DNA of 50,446 nt from Candidatus Brocadia sapporoensis (lineage in GTDB: Bacteria; Planctomycetota; Brocadiia; Brocadiales; Brocadiaceae): positions 1 to 50,446 of the forward strand of contig NZ_MJUW02000044.1 in the NCBI RefSeq assembly GCF_001753675.2. Direction: 5' to 3'. Made by a program: the position numbers and the translations under genes. Below the pieces are notes generated by a model. The model saw nothing but the letters and a program-made list of their open reading frames with translations, was not told the origin of the DNA and did no database searches. Shown one piece after another: positions 1-8,439 of this stretch; position 1 is the stretch's first letter; each line of letters starts with the position of its first letter.

Positions 1-91
1 CCTAACTATTCTGAGAAAATATTCTCTCTCACCATCCGTTTCGCTGAATAGTTACCAAATTTCAGGATGATTGGTAGTAATGTCTTCCAAC

Positions 92-250
92 GTTGTCCGG
101 GTAGAAATTTGCGGGTACGTTTTTGTCATACCCGAACGCTTGTGTCGGGTATCCAGTGAACCCTGAACTTCCTGGATTCCCGCTAAAAACATGCGGGAAT
201 GACATCTCGAGAGCAATAAAACAAGACATGCAAATTTCTAACCGGACAAC
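92..250. repeat. MITE-like palindromic element with terminal inverted repeats
   Basis: The ends at 92-112 and 230-250 are inverted copies of each other over 21 bases with one mismatch (left arm GTTGTCCGGGTAGAAATTTG plus C). Inside lie two further perfect 8-base inverted pairs: ATACCCGA at 128-135 with TCGGGTAT at 145-152, and ATTCCCGC at 176-183 with GCGGGAAT at 193-200. The two inner hairpins are themselves inverted relatives, flanked by TCCAG and CTGGA. The 10-base word AATGTCTTCC occurs just outside on both sides (79-88 and 255-264), as a target duplication would. No protein is encoded. Non-autonomous transposable element is the best reading, but the family is unknown. Confidence 0.7.
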
Positions 251-483
251 ACTGAATGTCTTCCCAATATACTTATGAAGCTTTTAACAAAATCTAGGAA
301 TAATACCAACCCAAGGGCTGATTTAAGAATATGGTGTTTCGGGCTGTCGTCCTCATAGCAATGCTCTTATGCATACGTATATGTCACGTTTCCCATATTT
401 TCAATCTCCGTGATTATGTGAACTGGGAAATGGGGAAAAGATTGTTCTCTTGCTTCTTTGGTGGGATTATAGACTCGGGGTGT

Positions 484-1296
484 TTATCGGTTCTTAAAGG
501 TTGACTGGATGATCTTGAGCATCTCACGGTGAATTTCTTTCGTACCAGCGATGATGCTGCCCGTTTTTAGATATTGGTTAGTATCTTCAAAATCCGTAAC
601 CGTACCGCCGGCCTCTTCCACCAGAAGTGCACCTGCAGCCATGTCCCAGGGCGAGAGGGCACATTCGAAAAAACCTCCAAAGATGCCTTCCGCGGTATAC
701 GCTAAGTCAAGGCAGGCAGAACCACCCCTTCTGATACCCGTGACCTGCATAAAGAAATCTTTAAATACCTTGAGATAGGAATCAATGATGTCTTTTATTC
801 TGAAAGGAAAACCCGTTGCAATCAAGGTTGTACTCAGAGTTTCAGCAGGAGAGACATGGATACGTTTATTATTCTTAAAAGAGCCATGCCCCTTTATTGC
901 AGAATAGATATTTTCTCTCAGTGGCTCATAAATAAGACCCATTGCTAAATTCCCTTTAATCTCCAGGGCGATGGAGATGGCGAAACTCGGCAATCCATGA
1001 ATATAATTTAAGGTGCCATCCAGGGGGTCGATGATCCACAAAAACTCGGACGAGTTCCTTTCTGCCGGAGATTCTTCTGCCATGATGCCATGGTGTTTGA
1101 AATGAGATTTGATGTGGCTTTTAATACTGTCTTCTGATTTTTTGTCCACTTCAGTGACGTAATCGTTTTTGGCCTTTTCGCTGATCATGGAAGTGCTTAC
1201 CTTTCCAAAGTGCTCTTTTAAAATAATTCCTGCTTTCAGAGCGGCCTCACGCGCAACGTCAAGATATTCAGGTAAATCGATCGGTTTTATTGGCAT
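484..1296 (-). CDS. suhB: Inositol monophosphatase family protein (SuhB-like)
   Basis: This 270-residue protein is a Mg-dependent sugar-phosphate phosphatase of the inositol monophosphatase family. The metal site is complete: EES at about 74-76, IDPLDGT at 89-95, and SPWDMAAG at about 215-222 followed by the EEAGG signature. The length is typical. It is the last gene of a three-gene minus-strand operon after the DnaJ-TPR gene and purC, 27 bases downstream of purC. The ATG is preceded by a GAGAGGAAG ribosome-binding site. Bacterial SuhB can also bind the transcription machinery. Whether this one is a metabolic phosphatase or a Nus-type factor cannot be told from sequence. Confidence 0.93.
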   Translation of the reverse strand: MPIKPIDLPEYLDVAREAALKAGIILKEHFGKVSTSMISEKAKNDYVTEVDKKSEDSIKSHIKSHFKHHGIMAEESPAERNSSEFLWIIDPLDGTLNYIHGLPSFAISIALEIKGNLAMGLIYEPLRENIYSAIKGHGSFKNNKRIHVSPAETLSTTLIATGFPFRIKDIIDSYLKVFKDFFMQVTGIRRGGSACLDLAYTAEGIFGGFFECALSPWDMAAGALLVEEAGGTVTDFEDTNQYLKTGSIIAGTKEIHREMLKIIQSTFKNR

Positions 1297-1323
1297 GTGC
1301 AGGGTTCTTCCTCTCTAAACGGT

Positions 1324-2229
1324 CTAAAACAGGTTTTTCCCTGTCAGGGTTTTGTAGGCGCTGAGATATTTTTCAGAAGTTTTTTGGATGATTTCGGGTG
1401 GGAGGACTGGTGCCGGAGGCTTCTTGTCCCACCGGATGTTTTCAAGATAGTCGCGAATAAATTGTTTATCATAAGAGTGTTGAGGTTTTCCCGGTTCATA
1501 GCCGTCGCATGGCCAAAAGCGCGATGAATCCGGGGTGAGCGCTTCATCGATCAGTATCATTTTGTTATCCGCAGTAATGCCCCATTCAAACTTGGTATCG
1601 CAGATGATAATGCCCCGGTCAAGGGCATACGCGCAGGCACGCAGATACACTTTCATACTGTTTTCCTTCAATTCTTCGGCAAGTTTCTTGCCGACCATAT
1701 CGACAACTCTTGAAAAAGTGATATTTTCGTCGTGTCCGACAGTTGCCTTGGTGGATGGAGTGAAGATGGGTTCGGGGAGCCGGTCAGATTCCTTAAGTCC
1801 TCCCGGCAATTTTATGCCGCAAATAGTATGGGTTTTTTGATATTCCTTCCAGCCGGAACCTGCCAGATAGCCACGAATGACACATTCCACGGGAACGACC
1901 CTTACCTTCTTTACCAGCATGGATCTGCCCATCAGGGTATCTTTGTATTGTAATAGAATGGGGTTACCCATGTGTTCAATTTCGGTGGTGATCAGGTGGT
2001 TTGGTATGATGCTGGAGGTATATTTGAACCAGAATTCGGAAAGTCCGGTAAGCACGTGTCCTTTGTAAGGAATGCCGCTTGGCAGAACAACATCAAAGGC
2101 CGAGATGCGGTCCGTTGCTACAATTAATAAGGTATCATTTATTTCATAGACATCCCTGACTTTGCCGCGGTTACATAACTTGAGTTCGGGAATGTGTGTC
2201 GTAAGGATCGGGACGATGTCTTTCTTCAT
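1324..2229 (-). CDS. purC: Phosphoribosylaminoimidazole-succinocarboxamide synthase
   Basis: SAICAR synthetase, the ATP-dependent step of purine synthesis that joins CAIR and aspartate. The 301-residue length is that of the longer, yeast-like PurC class rather than the roughly 240-residue E. coli type. Visible signatures are the N-terminal GKVRDVYE, then ATDRISAFDVVLP at about 39-51, VECVIRGYLAGSGWKEY near 113-127, and the C-terminal DEALTPDSSRFWP that contacts nucleotide and substrate. It starts 2 bases after the upstream DnaJ-TPR gene stops, so the two are translationally linked, and it is followed by suhB. Recognition is firm. Confidence 0.95.
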   Translation of the reverse strand: MKKDIVPILTTHIPELKLCNRGKVRDVYEINDTLLIVATDRISAFDVVLPSGIPYKGHVLTGLSEFWFKYTSSIIPNHLITTEIEHMGNPILLQYKDTLMGRSMLVKKVRVVPVECVIRGYLAGSGWKEYQKTHTICGIKLPGGLKESDRLPEPIFTPSTKATVGHDENITFSRVVDMVGKKLAEELKENSMKVYLRACAYALDRGIIICDTKFEWGITADNKMILIDEALTPDSSRFWPCDGYEPGKPQHSYDKQFIRDYLENIRWDKKPPAPVLPPEIIQKTSEKYLSAYKTLTGKNLF

Positions 2230-2231
2230 GG

Positions 2232-3056
2232 TTATATGGCAAAGTTTGAGATATGCTGTTTAAGTTTTGTCTTGAGTTTTTGAGCGCCCTGAAGGTTCGG
2301 CTTTAATGTCAGGGCAAGAGTGAGATGCTGTAAGGCATCTTCATATTCTTTTAATTTGAGGTAACATTCAGCTATTTTTTTATAAATAAAGGCATTTTCA
2401 TTTTTATATAAATTCAGTCTTAGCACCTTTTCATAATAACTCAGCGCCTTTTCCGGAGGGGCATTACGCGCCAGATTGCGGCAATAGATGTTTCGCATTC
2501 GTTCTTTAATCTCGTGGAGCAAGTGGCTGCGGTGTGTGTCGCTTTTTCCCCTTTCAAGGATCAATTCGTAAAGGTTAATGGCCGTATCATATCTTTCGAG
2601 TTTTTCGAATGCCTCTGCAAGGAGAAATTTACAGTCTATGTAGTCCCTTTTATTTAAATAGATGCAAAAATCAATACCGGCATAATTTTTTAAAAGGTGT
2701 TCATAATTATTTGTAGCATGGTGTATATTGCCGTTTAAAAGGTCCGTAAAAATTATCCGGACGTGTTCCTGAATAGCATCTTCCGATGATGCGGCTGTTT
2801 CAGTTCTTTTTCTGGGTTTTTGTTTGCTGTTCGTATGTAGAAGATGTCTGTACTGTCTGTCATAGTGCTTGCGGGATGTTGAGTCGGAAAGCGTTTTGTA
2901 CGCCTGGATAATAGTCTTCGTTTTGGATTCCGCCCAGAGTTTGTTTTGGCCGTGGATATCAGGGTGGTATTTTTTGATAAGGGTTCTGAACGAACGTTTC
3001 AGGTCGTCGGTACTTACCTCATAATGCACTTCGAGAACTTCGTAATAATTTACCAT
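2232..3056 (-). CDS. DnaJ-domain protein with C-terminal TPR repeats
   Basis: The 274-residue protein opens with a J domain (about 1-65) containing the HPD tripeptide at 31-33, which stimulates the ATPase of DnaK-type Hsp70. A basic linker follows (about 75-90). Helical repeats of TPR type then run from about 100 to the end, for example the ALSYYEKVLRL and EDALQHLTLALTLKPN segments. It lacks the Gly/Phe region and zinc fingers of true DnaJ, so it is a specialised co-chaperone or scaffold whose client is unknown. It is first in the operon with purC and suhB, behind the promoter at 3122-3150. No signal peptide is visible, so it is probably cytoplasmic. Confidence 0.88.
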   Translation of the reverse strand: MVNYYEVLEVHYEVSTDDLKRSFRTLIKKYHPDIHGQNKLWAESKTKTIIQAYKTLSDSTSRKHYDRQYRHLLHTNSKQKPRKRTETAASSEDAIQEHVRIIFTDLLNGNIHHATNNYEHLLKNYAGIDFCIYLNKRDYIDCKFLLAEAFEKLERYDTAINLYELILERGKSDTHRSHLLHEIKERMRNIYCRNLARNAPPEKALSYYEKVLRLNLYKNENAFIYKKIAECYLKLKEYEDALQHLTLALTLKPNLQGAQKLKTKLKQHISNFAI

Positions 3057-3121
3057 GCAAAAAATTTCCGTAATCTTTTCGTAGGTCTTCTCTGTTAAGA
3101 GACAAAAAATAATTGCAAAAA

Positions 3122-3150
3122 ATGCTACCAGCTATCTTGCAGCCTGTCAA
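3122..3150 (-). promoter_or_regulatory. Sigma-70-type promoter for the dnaJ-TPR/purC/suhB operon
   Basis: On the minus strand a perfect -35 box TTGACA (3145-3150) is followed after 17 bases by the -10-like box TAGCAT (3122-3127, 4 of 6 consensus positions). It lies about 66 bases upstream of the first start codon of the operon. Confidence 0.6.
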
Positions 3151-3276
3151 TAGTAACTAATAAGATATTTGAGCACATTTGACAAAATCGTAGTGCGGAT
3201 AAACCACCCGCGCTATGCATGCTGATGTGGTCGGATTAGGTTTTCTGTTTTGTCAGAAGGAAAAACTGTTACCGGC

Positions 3277-4539
3277 TTATTCATAGCGCAATGTTACTAC
3301 CGGGTCCAGTCTCGCAGCGCGTAATGCCGGATAGATACTAAAAATCACACTGCAAAAGATGGCAATGGCCGCAGTGATAGCAATGCTCATCGGGCTTACT
3401 ACGGTAGGAATCTGGTTAAAATAGTAAACCTCGGGGGGAAATGGTCTCCAGCCCGTAGTGTGATAGAGCACATTTTCCAGCCAGTTTATCCGTAATACAA
3501 TTGTCAATCCTGCGGCAACGCCTAAGCACGCACCCGTACTGCCAATAAGCAACCCATGTAAAAGGAAGATAGACATAATCCCCCGAGTAGTTGAGCCGAG
3601 CGCTTTTAAAATACCAATGTCCCTGGATTTCTCAAGAACGATCATCGTGAGGATGGCGAGGATATTGAATCCTGCAACTACGAGAATAAAGAACAAAATG
3701 AGAGCCATGACATGTCTTTCCATCATTACTGCAGTTAAAAACGTCTTTCTGGCGTCCTCCCATGTTTGAACATAATATTCAAAACCCAATGTGGCTTGTA
3801 GTTTATCCCGAACCTCGTTTGCATAATGATAATCATCTAGTTTCACGCTTATTCCGGAGACGGCATCTTTTTCTTTTGCACCGGTTAACTCCTGTGCTAC
3901 TGAAAGGGGAATATACACATAATTCTTATCAAAGTCATACATGCCTGATTTGAATTTTCCAACAACTTCAAATGCCTTTACGCTTATTTTGTCCCATTCC
4001 TTCAGGGTGACGAGCACGACCTGCTCGCCGTTTTGAATGAAGCTTCCCGGGTCTTTTTCTGGTTCACCAGGGCCAATTCTGAATAATTCCGAACCGCCAA
4101 AGATGCTTGCGATATTTTTTTCGCCATGGGTTATCAGTAAGTCCTCCGGCCGACTCCCAAAGGGTGCGATATATGACTGAAAATCGCTTACGCGCGACTC
4201 TGCAAGAGGGTCAATCCCTTTAAAGTAAACGAATTCTCTTCTATTTCTCAATTTGATGAGCGCAGGTCCCTCAACATAGGGTGCACATGCAATGACATGT
4301 TCAACGGTCTTTACCTTTTCGATGACTTGTTTATAATCTTCCAATCCATACATACCGCCTTTTAAAATGATAATATGTGCCAGCGTGCCTCTTATTCTGC
4401 TGCGGAGTTCCCGATCAAAGCCGTTCATCACGGAAAGTACAACGATCAGGGTCATTACTCCCACGGCAACTCCGGCAATGGCAAAAAATGATATCTTTCT
4501 GCTGCGTAAATATCGCAGACTAATGAAGAGATTGTACAT
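3277..4539 (-). CDS. lolE: Lipoprotein-releasing ABC transporter permease (LolC/LolE family)
   Basis: A 420-residue inner-membrane permease with the LolC/E layout. The first transmembrane helix is near the N terminus (about 17-37, after SLRYLRSRK). A large periplasmic MacB-type domain follows to about 265. Three helices of the FtsX domain then lie at about 275-297, 322-345 and 378-400. The SRDIGILKALGST motif after the second helix is the cytoplasmic coupling segment that meets the LolD ATPase. In Gram-negative cells such permeases extract lipoproteins from the inner membrane. No lolD partner lies in the window. It stands alone on the minus strand and is divergent from aroC. LolC and LolE cannot be separated here. 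Confidence 0.85.
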   Translation of the reverse strand: MYNLFISLRYLRSRKISFFAIAGVAVGVMTLIVVLSVMNGFDRELRSRIRGTLAHIIILKGGMYGLEDYKQVIEKVKTVEHVIACAPYVEGPALIKLRNRREFVYFKGIDPLAESRVSDFQSYIAPFGSRPEDLLITHGEKNIASIFGGSELFRIGPGEPEKDPGSFIQNGEQVVLVTLKEWDKISVKAFEVVGKFKSGMYDFDKNYVYIPLSVAQELTGAKEKDAVSGISVKLDDYHYANEVRDKLQATLGFEYYVQTWEDARKTFLTAVMMERHVMALILFFILVVAGFNILAILTMIVLEKSRDIGILKALGSTTRGIMSIFLLHGLLIGSTGACLGVAAGLTIVLRINWLENVLYHTTGWRPFPPEVYYFNQIPTVVSPMSIAITAAIAIFCSVIFSIYPALRAARLDPVVTLRYE

Positions 4540-4553
4540 GGGAAGGATTTACA

Positions 4554-4582
4554 TTGTTATTTTCTATGGTTAAATATATAAT
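4554..4582 (+). promoter_or_regulatory. Promoter upstream of aroC
   Basis: TTGTTA at 4554-4559 and a perfect TATAAT at 4577-4582 are separated by 17 bases, about 70 bases ahead of the aroC start. The surrounding intergenic region is very AT-rich, which raises the chance of a fortuitous match. Confidence 0.5.
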
Positions 4583-4588
4583 TTTCCA

Positions 4589-4618
4589 ATTCTAGCATAT
4601 CTGAATTATTTTAGGCAA
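4589..4618 (-). promoter_or_regulatory. Possible promoter for the lolE-type permease
   Basis: On the minus strand TTGCCT (4613-4618) and TAGAAT (4589-4594) are separated by 18 bases, about 50 bases upstream of the permease start. This is a weaker candidate than the opposing aroC promoter in the same divergent spacer. Confidence 0.35.
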
Positions 4619-4652
4619 TTAAATAATAAACTTACTGTTGTGGAGACGATGG

Positions 4653-5795
4653 ATGCTGTATTTTAAAACCGCTGGTGAATCTCACGGGAAATGTTTGATA
4701 GCGATTATAGAAGGATTTCCAGCAGGGGTATTCCTTGATACCTCGGTTATCAATCAGGAAATGAAGCGAAGGCAGGGAGGGATTGGCAGAGGCGGAAGGA
4801 TGGAAATCGAGGATGACCGCGTGGAAATTCTTTGTGGAATCAGGAAAGGAGTAACCTTAGGGGGCCCCATTTGTTTAATGATCAGAAACCGTGATGACAA
4901 AATTGATGAGTTGCCGGCTGTTACCCGTCCTCGTCCTGGTCATGCTGATTTATCCGGCGTTTTAAAATATCATGAAAAGGATGCGCGAAACATTTTGGAA
5001 CGGGCAAGCGCAAGAGAAACTGCTGCAAGGGTAGCGGTTGGCGCGGTGGCAAAGATTTTACTCAATTCCTTTGGAATAGGTGTATTTGGCTATGTGCAGG
5101 GGATCGGGGGGATAATATCACGTAAATCTCTTCATAAGAAAGATATGGATGTTGCAAAAACCATTCGCGATAAAAGTCCTCTGTATTGCATTGATCAGGA
5201 AATTGAAGGTAAAATGATAGAAAAAATCGCACAGTCGGCGGAAAATGGAGATTCCCTTGGGGGGATCATTGAGGTGATTGCTTATGGATTGCCGGTAGGA
5301 TTAGGAAGCCATACCCAGTGGGATCTGAAATTGGATGCAAGGCTTGCCTATGCCCTGATGTCTGTTCAGGCTATCAAAGGAGTTGAGCTGGGTTTGGGGT
5401 GTAACGCAGCCAATAAAACTGGCTCAGAAGTACAGGATGAAATCTTTTATGAGAAGCCGCAGCAGGGCAAATCGTTAACAGGCGGATTTAAACGGCTGAC
5501 CAATAATGCCGGAGGGATAGAAGGTGGAATAAGTAACGGAGAACCGATCACGGTACGGGCATACATGAAACCTATACCGACACTGAAAAAGCCATTAAGA
5601 TCCGTGGATTTATTGACAAAAGAACCGATTGCTGCCGCGTATGAAAGATCCGATGTGTGTGCTGTTCCCGCTGCTTCTGTTGTATGTGAAGCCATGGTTG
5701 CTTTTGAGATCGCAAGGGCATTTTTAGATAAATTTGGAACAGACAGTATATGTGAGGTTAAGCGGAATTATGAAGGTTATCTTTTTAGTATTTGA
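4653..5795 (+). CDS. aroC: Chorismate synthase
   Basis: Catalyses the last step of the shikimate pathway, EPSP to chorismate, using reduced FMN. Starting at the ATG at 4653 it has 380 residues and opens with FKTAGESHG, the first family signature. [12 protein letters not shown] follows near 39-50, and [13 protein letters not shown] and the [18 protein letters not shown] stretch near 95-135. The C-terminal part holds [13 protein letters not shown]. An in-frame TTG at 4638 would add five residues, but GGAG at 4642-4645 is correctly spaced for the ATG at 4653. It is a single gene between a divergent permease gene and the tRNA cluster. Confidence 0.95.
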   Translation: MLYFKTAGESHGKCLIAIIEGFPAGVFLDTSVINQEMKRRQGGIGRGGRMEIEDDRVEILCGIRKGVTLGGPICLMIRNRDDKIDELPAVTRPRPGHADLSGVLKYHEKDARNILERASARETAARVAVGAVAKILLNSFGIGVFGYVQGIGGIISRKSLHKKDMDVAKTIRDKSPLYCIDQEIEGKMIEKIAQSAENGDSLGGIIEVIAYGLPVGLGSHTQWDLKLDARLAYALMSVQAIKGVELGLGCNAANKTGSEVQDEIFYEKPQQGKSLTGGFKRLTNNAGGIEGGISNGEPITVRAYMKPIPTLKKPLRSVDLLTKEPIAAAYERSDVCAVPAASVVCEAMVAFEIARAFLDKFGTDSICEVKRNYEGYLFSI

Positions 5796-5814
5796 ATATG
5801 ATAATGGAATTTAC

Positions 5815-5842
5815 TTGAATAATTGTAATGATTTGATAACAT
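5815..5842 (+). promoter_or_regulatory. Promoter of the tRNA-Thr/Tyr/Gly cluster
   Basis: TTGAAT (5815-5820) is followed after 16 bases by TAACAT (5837-5842), 15 bases before the first tRNA. The same 16-base spacing and TAACAT box recur ahead of rpsJ at 23517-23544, which supports the call. Confidence 0.5.
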
Positions 5843-5856
5843 AATCCCTTTTCTGA

Positions 5857-5931
5857 GCTAGCGTAGCTCAACGGCGGAGCAGCGGTTTTGTAAACCGCAG
5901 GTTGTGGGTTCGAGTCCCACCGCTAGCTCCA
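5857..5931 (+). tRNA. tRNA-Thr (TGT anticodon)
   Basis: The full cloverleaf is readable. The acceptor stem is GCTAGCG/CGCTAGC. The anticodon stem GCGGT/ACCGC encloses the loop TTTGTAA, with anticodon TGT at 5889-5891. The T arm contains GGTTCGAGTCC, and CCA is encoded at 5929-5931. It is the first of four tRNAs ahead of tuf, a common bacterial arrangement. Confidence 0.95.
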
Positions 5932-5969
5932 TGAGGTCGTTTTTATACAGTTAAGAAGGGCTTACAAAA

Positions 5970-6054
5970 GGGTGGATTCCCGAGTGGCCAAAGGGGACAG
6001 ACTGTAAATCTGTTGGCATAGCCTTCGGAGGTTCGAATCCTCCTCCACCCACCA
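5970..6054 (+). tRNA. tRNA-Tyr (GTA anticodon)
   Basis: An 85-base class II tRNA with a long variable arm. The acceptor stem is GGGTGGA/TCCACCC. The anticodon stem ACAGA/TCTGT encloses loop CTGTAAA, with anticodon GTA at 6004-6006. The T loop is GGTTCGAATCC, and CCA is encoded at 6052-6054. Confidence 0.95.
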
Positions 6055-6087
6055 TATCTGCAAAGCTTTGAATTTTTTTCTGTTTCT

Positions 6088-6158
6088 GCGGGCGTAGCTC
6101 AATGGTAGAGCCCTAGCCTTCCAAGCTAGTCATGTGGGTTCGATTCCCATCGCCCGCT
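6088..6158 (+). tRNA. tRNA-Gly (TCC anticodon)
   Basis: The acceptor stem is GCGGGCG/CGCCCGC. The anticodon stem CTAGC/GCTAG has loop CTTCCAA, with anticodon TCC at 6120-6122. The T arm contains GGTTCGATTCC. Unlike its neighbours no CCA is encoded (TTTA follows the acceptor stem), so CCA must be added enzymatically. Confidence 0.94.
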
Positions 6159-6212
6159 TTAGTACGTTTTTGCTATGATATGATAAAATATGTATTAAAT
6201 GCATATTTATAT

Positions 6213-6240
6213 TTGACTTTTGTTTTTTTATTGCTATAAT
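6213..6240 (+). promoter_or_regulatory. Promoter of tRNA-Thr(GGT)-tuf
   Basis: TTGACT (6213-6218) and a perfect TATAAT (6235-6240) are separated by 16 bases, in the 173-base AT-rich spacer between tRNA-Gly and tRNA-Thr(GGT). It is the strongest plus-strand promoter match in the window, as expected for a gene encoding the most abundant translation factor. Confidence 0.65.
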
Positions 6241-6331
6241 TAATAAATTCTACGCTCATGTATTATGTCGACAAGTTGTATTGAAATATTATTTTTTTTA
6301 TGATTAACGATTGTATTTCGTGAGATCTTTT

Positions 6332-6406
6332 GCTGCTGTAGCTCAGTGGTGGAGCACGTCCTTGGTAAGGACGAGGCCATGGGTTCAAATCCCATCAGCA
6401 GCTCCA
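6332..6406 (+). tRNA. tRNA-Thr (GGT anticodon)
   Basis: The acceptor stem is GCTGCTG/CAGCAGC. The anticodon stem CGTCC/GGACG has loop TTGGTAA, with anticodon GGT at 6364-6366. The T arm contains GGTTCAAATCC, and CCA is encoded at 6404-6406. It lies 63 bases upstream of tuf and is probably co-transcribed with it. Confidence 0.95.
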
Positions 6407-6469
6407 TAAAAAACAAAAAATAAAAATTTAAATATAAATTTAAGAATGAAATAAGAGGAGTTTGGGGAG

Positions 6470-7672
6470 ATGGGTAAAGAGGTATTTAAGCGAACGAAGC
6501 CGCATGTGAACGTAGGGACGATAGGGCATGTGGATCATGGGAAGACGACGTTGACAGCGGTGATCACGCATGTATTGGCGAAGCAGGGGTTAGCGAAGGA
6601 GAGGCCGTACGATTCGATCGACAAGGCGCCGGAGGAGAGGGAGCGGGGAATAACTATAGCGATATCCCATGTGGAGTATGAGACGCAGAAGAGGCATTAT
6701 GCGCATGTGGATTGTCCTGGTCATGCGGATTATGTGAAGAACATGATAACGGGGGCGGCGCAGATGGATGGTGCGATATTGGTGGTGAGTGCGCCAGATG
6801 GGCCGATGCCACAGACGCGGGAGCATATACTTTTGGCAAGGCAGGTTGGGGTGCCGCGGATTGTGGTATTCATGAACAAGGTGGATATGCTGGAGGATAA
6901 GGAGTTGCTGGATTTGGTGGAGTTGGAGGTACGGGAGTTGTTGAGTAAGTATAATTTTCCTGGGGATGAGATCCCTGTGGTAAGGGGTTCTGCGCTCAAG
7001 GCGAATGAGTGTGGGTGTGGAAGTGCGTCGTGCGCGAATTGTGGTCCGGTGTTGAAGCTGATGGATGCGGTGGATGCGTATATCCCTGATCCTGTGAGAG
7101 AGATAGACAAGCCGTTTTTGATGTCTGTGGAAGATGTATTTAGTATTAAGGGTCGTGGGACGGTAGGAACTGGTAGGGTGGAGAGGGGTCGTGTGAAAGT
7201 TGGGGATGAGGTGGAGATAGTGGGGATCAAGCCCGATGTGAAGAAGTCGATAGTGACAGGGGTTGAGATGTTTAACAAGACGTTGGATGAGGGGCAGGCT
7301 GGTGACAATTTAGGGGTATTGCTGAGAGGTGTGGAGAAGGAGGATTTGGAGCGTGGTCAGGTGTTGTCGAAGCCTGGGAGTATAACGCCGCATAAGAAGT
7401 ATGAGGCAGAAGCGTATATTTTGACGAAGGAAGAGGGGGGAAGGCACACGCCGTTCTTTAACGGGTACCGGCCGCAGTTTTATTTTAGAACAACGGATGT
7501 GACGGGAGTGGTGAGTTTGACGGGGGGTGCTGAGATGGTGATGCCTGGAGACAATGTGAAGGTAAATGTGGAGTTGTTGACGGCGGTGGCGATGGATGAG
7601 GGGCTGCGGTTTGCCATTCGGGAAGGTGGAAAGACTGTCGGCGCAGGTGTCGTTACTAAAATTATTGAATAA
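6470..7672 (+). CDS. tuf: Elongation factor Tu, copy 1
   Basis: GTP-dependent carrier of aminoacyl-tRNA to the ribosome, 400 residues. GTPase motifs are GHVDHGKT at 19-26, DCPGH at 81-85 and NKVD at 136-139, followed by the two beta-barrel domains. Between G domain elements, a cysteine cluster (C181, C183, C188, C191) replaces the segment found in E. coli EF-Tu. GGGGAG just upstream serves as ribosome-binding site. The DNA is identical to the second copy at 22299-23501 from one base before the ATG to three bases after the stop. Codon use is rich in GTG, TTG and GCG, unlike the neighbouring genes. Confidence 0.98.
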   Translation: MGKEVFKRTKPHVNVGTIGHVDHGKTTLTAVITHVLAKQGLAKERPYDSIDKAPEERERGITIAISHVEYETQKRHYAHVDCPGHADYVKNMITGAAQMDGAILVVSAPDGPMPQTREHILLARQVGVPRIVVFMNKVDMLEDKELLDLVELEVRELLSKYNFPGDEIPVVRGSALKANECGCGSASCANCGPVLKLMDAVDAYIPDPVREIDKPFLMSVEDVFSIKGRGTVGTGRVERGRVKVGDEVEIVGIKPDVKKSIVTGVEMFNKTLDEGQAGDNLGVLLRGVEKEDLERGQVLSKPGSITPHKKYEAEAYILTKEEGGRHTPFFNGYRPQFYFRTTDVTGVVSLTGGAEMVMPGDNVKVNVELLTAVAMDEGLRFAIREGGKTVGAGVVTKIIE

Positions 7673-7689
7673 ATACTCAGGAAAGCACG

Positions 7690-7839
7690 ATGCGTGAATA
7701 TATAACCATGGTATGCAAAGAGTGTTCGAATAGGAATTATAGGACACCTAAAAAAACGCAGCAAACAGAGAAGTTGGAGTTGAAAAAGTTTTGCAGGCAT
7801 TGTAGAAAGCATACAGATCATAAAGAATACAAAAAGTAG
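7690..7839 (+). CDS. rpmG: 50S ribosomal protein L33, zinc-binding form
   Basis: A 49-residue protein starting at the ATG at 7690 (MREYITMVCKEC) and ending at TAG 7837-7839. Two CxxC pairs (C9/C12 and C35/C38) form the zinc ribbon of the C+ form of L33. The position between tuf and tRNA-Trp/secE is the conserved bacterial arrangement. L33 sits near the E site of the large subunit. Confidence 0.93.
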   Translation: MREYITMVCKECSNRNYRTPKKTQQTEKLELKKFCRHCRKHTDHKEYKK

Positions 7840-7881
7840 ATTCGAATATCGGTCTTATTTTTAATTTTGATTTGAAAATAA

Positions 7882-7958
7882 AGGTCTGTAGCTCTAATTG
7901 GTAGAGCACCGGACTCCAAATCCGGCTGTTGTGGGTTCGAGTCCCTCCAGACCTGCCA
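7882..7958 (+). tRNA. tRNA-Trp (CCA anticodon)
   Basis: The acceptor stem is AGGTCTG/CAGACCT. The anticodon stem CCGGA/TCCGG encloses loop CTCCAAA with anticodon CCA. The T arm contains GGTTCGAGTCC, and a terminal CCA is encoded at 7956-7958. The location between rpmG and secE is conserved in many bacteria. Confidence 0.95.
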
Positions 7959-7977
7959 TACAATAGAAAGATGTAAA

Positions 7978-8439
7978 ATGCCGTTTTTTGAGGTTTATAG
8001 AAAAGGTTTAGGTTTGTATAGCAGGATCGCAGTGGGAATAGCTTTGGGTATTCTTGCTTTGTTTGCATCGGTTTCTTTATACAATGCGTTGATAGACATG
8101 CCTCCTATTGCGGAAGGGGCTAAAATTCCTCTTATTGACATTGGTTTGACGTGGGGACTGGTGTGTGCCTTTGCGCTTTTTGTATTTTTTTTATTTTTTA
8201 TTTGTGTTTTTGTTGCTGGCCTTACTACGGGGATTATGCCTCTCGATAGTGCTGGTAAAAAGACCGTTGATTTTTTAATTGATACCCAAAGTGAGCTTCA
8301 AAAGGTTTCGTGGCCGACAAAGTACGAGTTGGTTGGTTCTACGGCAGTTGTGCTTATATCGGTTGTTGTAATTGGACTGTTTGTATTGGGTATTGATTGG
8401 GTTGTGTCTATGATAATGGAATATATAGACGTGCTTTGA
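7978..8439 (+). CDS. secE: Preprotein translocase subunit SecE with N-terminal extension
   Basis: The SecE signature is in the C-terminal third: ELQKVSWPTKYEL (about 112-124), the amphipathic helix and hinge, followed by one transmembrane helix (about 126-146). Two additional hydrophobic segments precede it, at about 18-37 and 57-82. The protein is therefore 153 residues with three predicted membrane segments, like the E. coli type rather than the minimal one-helix SecE, although the segments before the core differ. SecE clamps SecY in the Sec channel. Neighbours tRNA-Trp and nusG are the classic context. Confidence 0.9.
   Translation: MPFFEVYRKGLGLYSRIAVGIALGILALFASVSLYNALIDMPPIAEGAKIPLIDIGLTWGLVCAFALFVFFLFFICVFVAGLTTGIMPLDSAGKKTVDFLIDTQSELQKVSWPTKYELVGSTAVVLISVVVIGLFVLGIDWVVSMIMEYIDVL

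Noticed and set aside
6730-7308. 192-codon antisense open frame inside tuf (repeated at 22559-23137)
   Set aside because: It is the complement of the G-rich tuf codons and occurs identically in both copies only because the genes are identical. It has no ribosome-binding site or recognisable protein.
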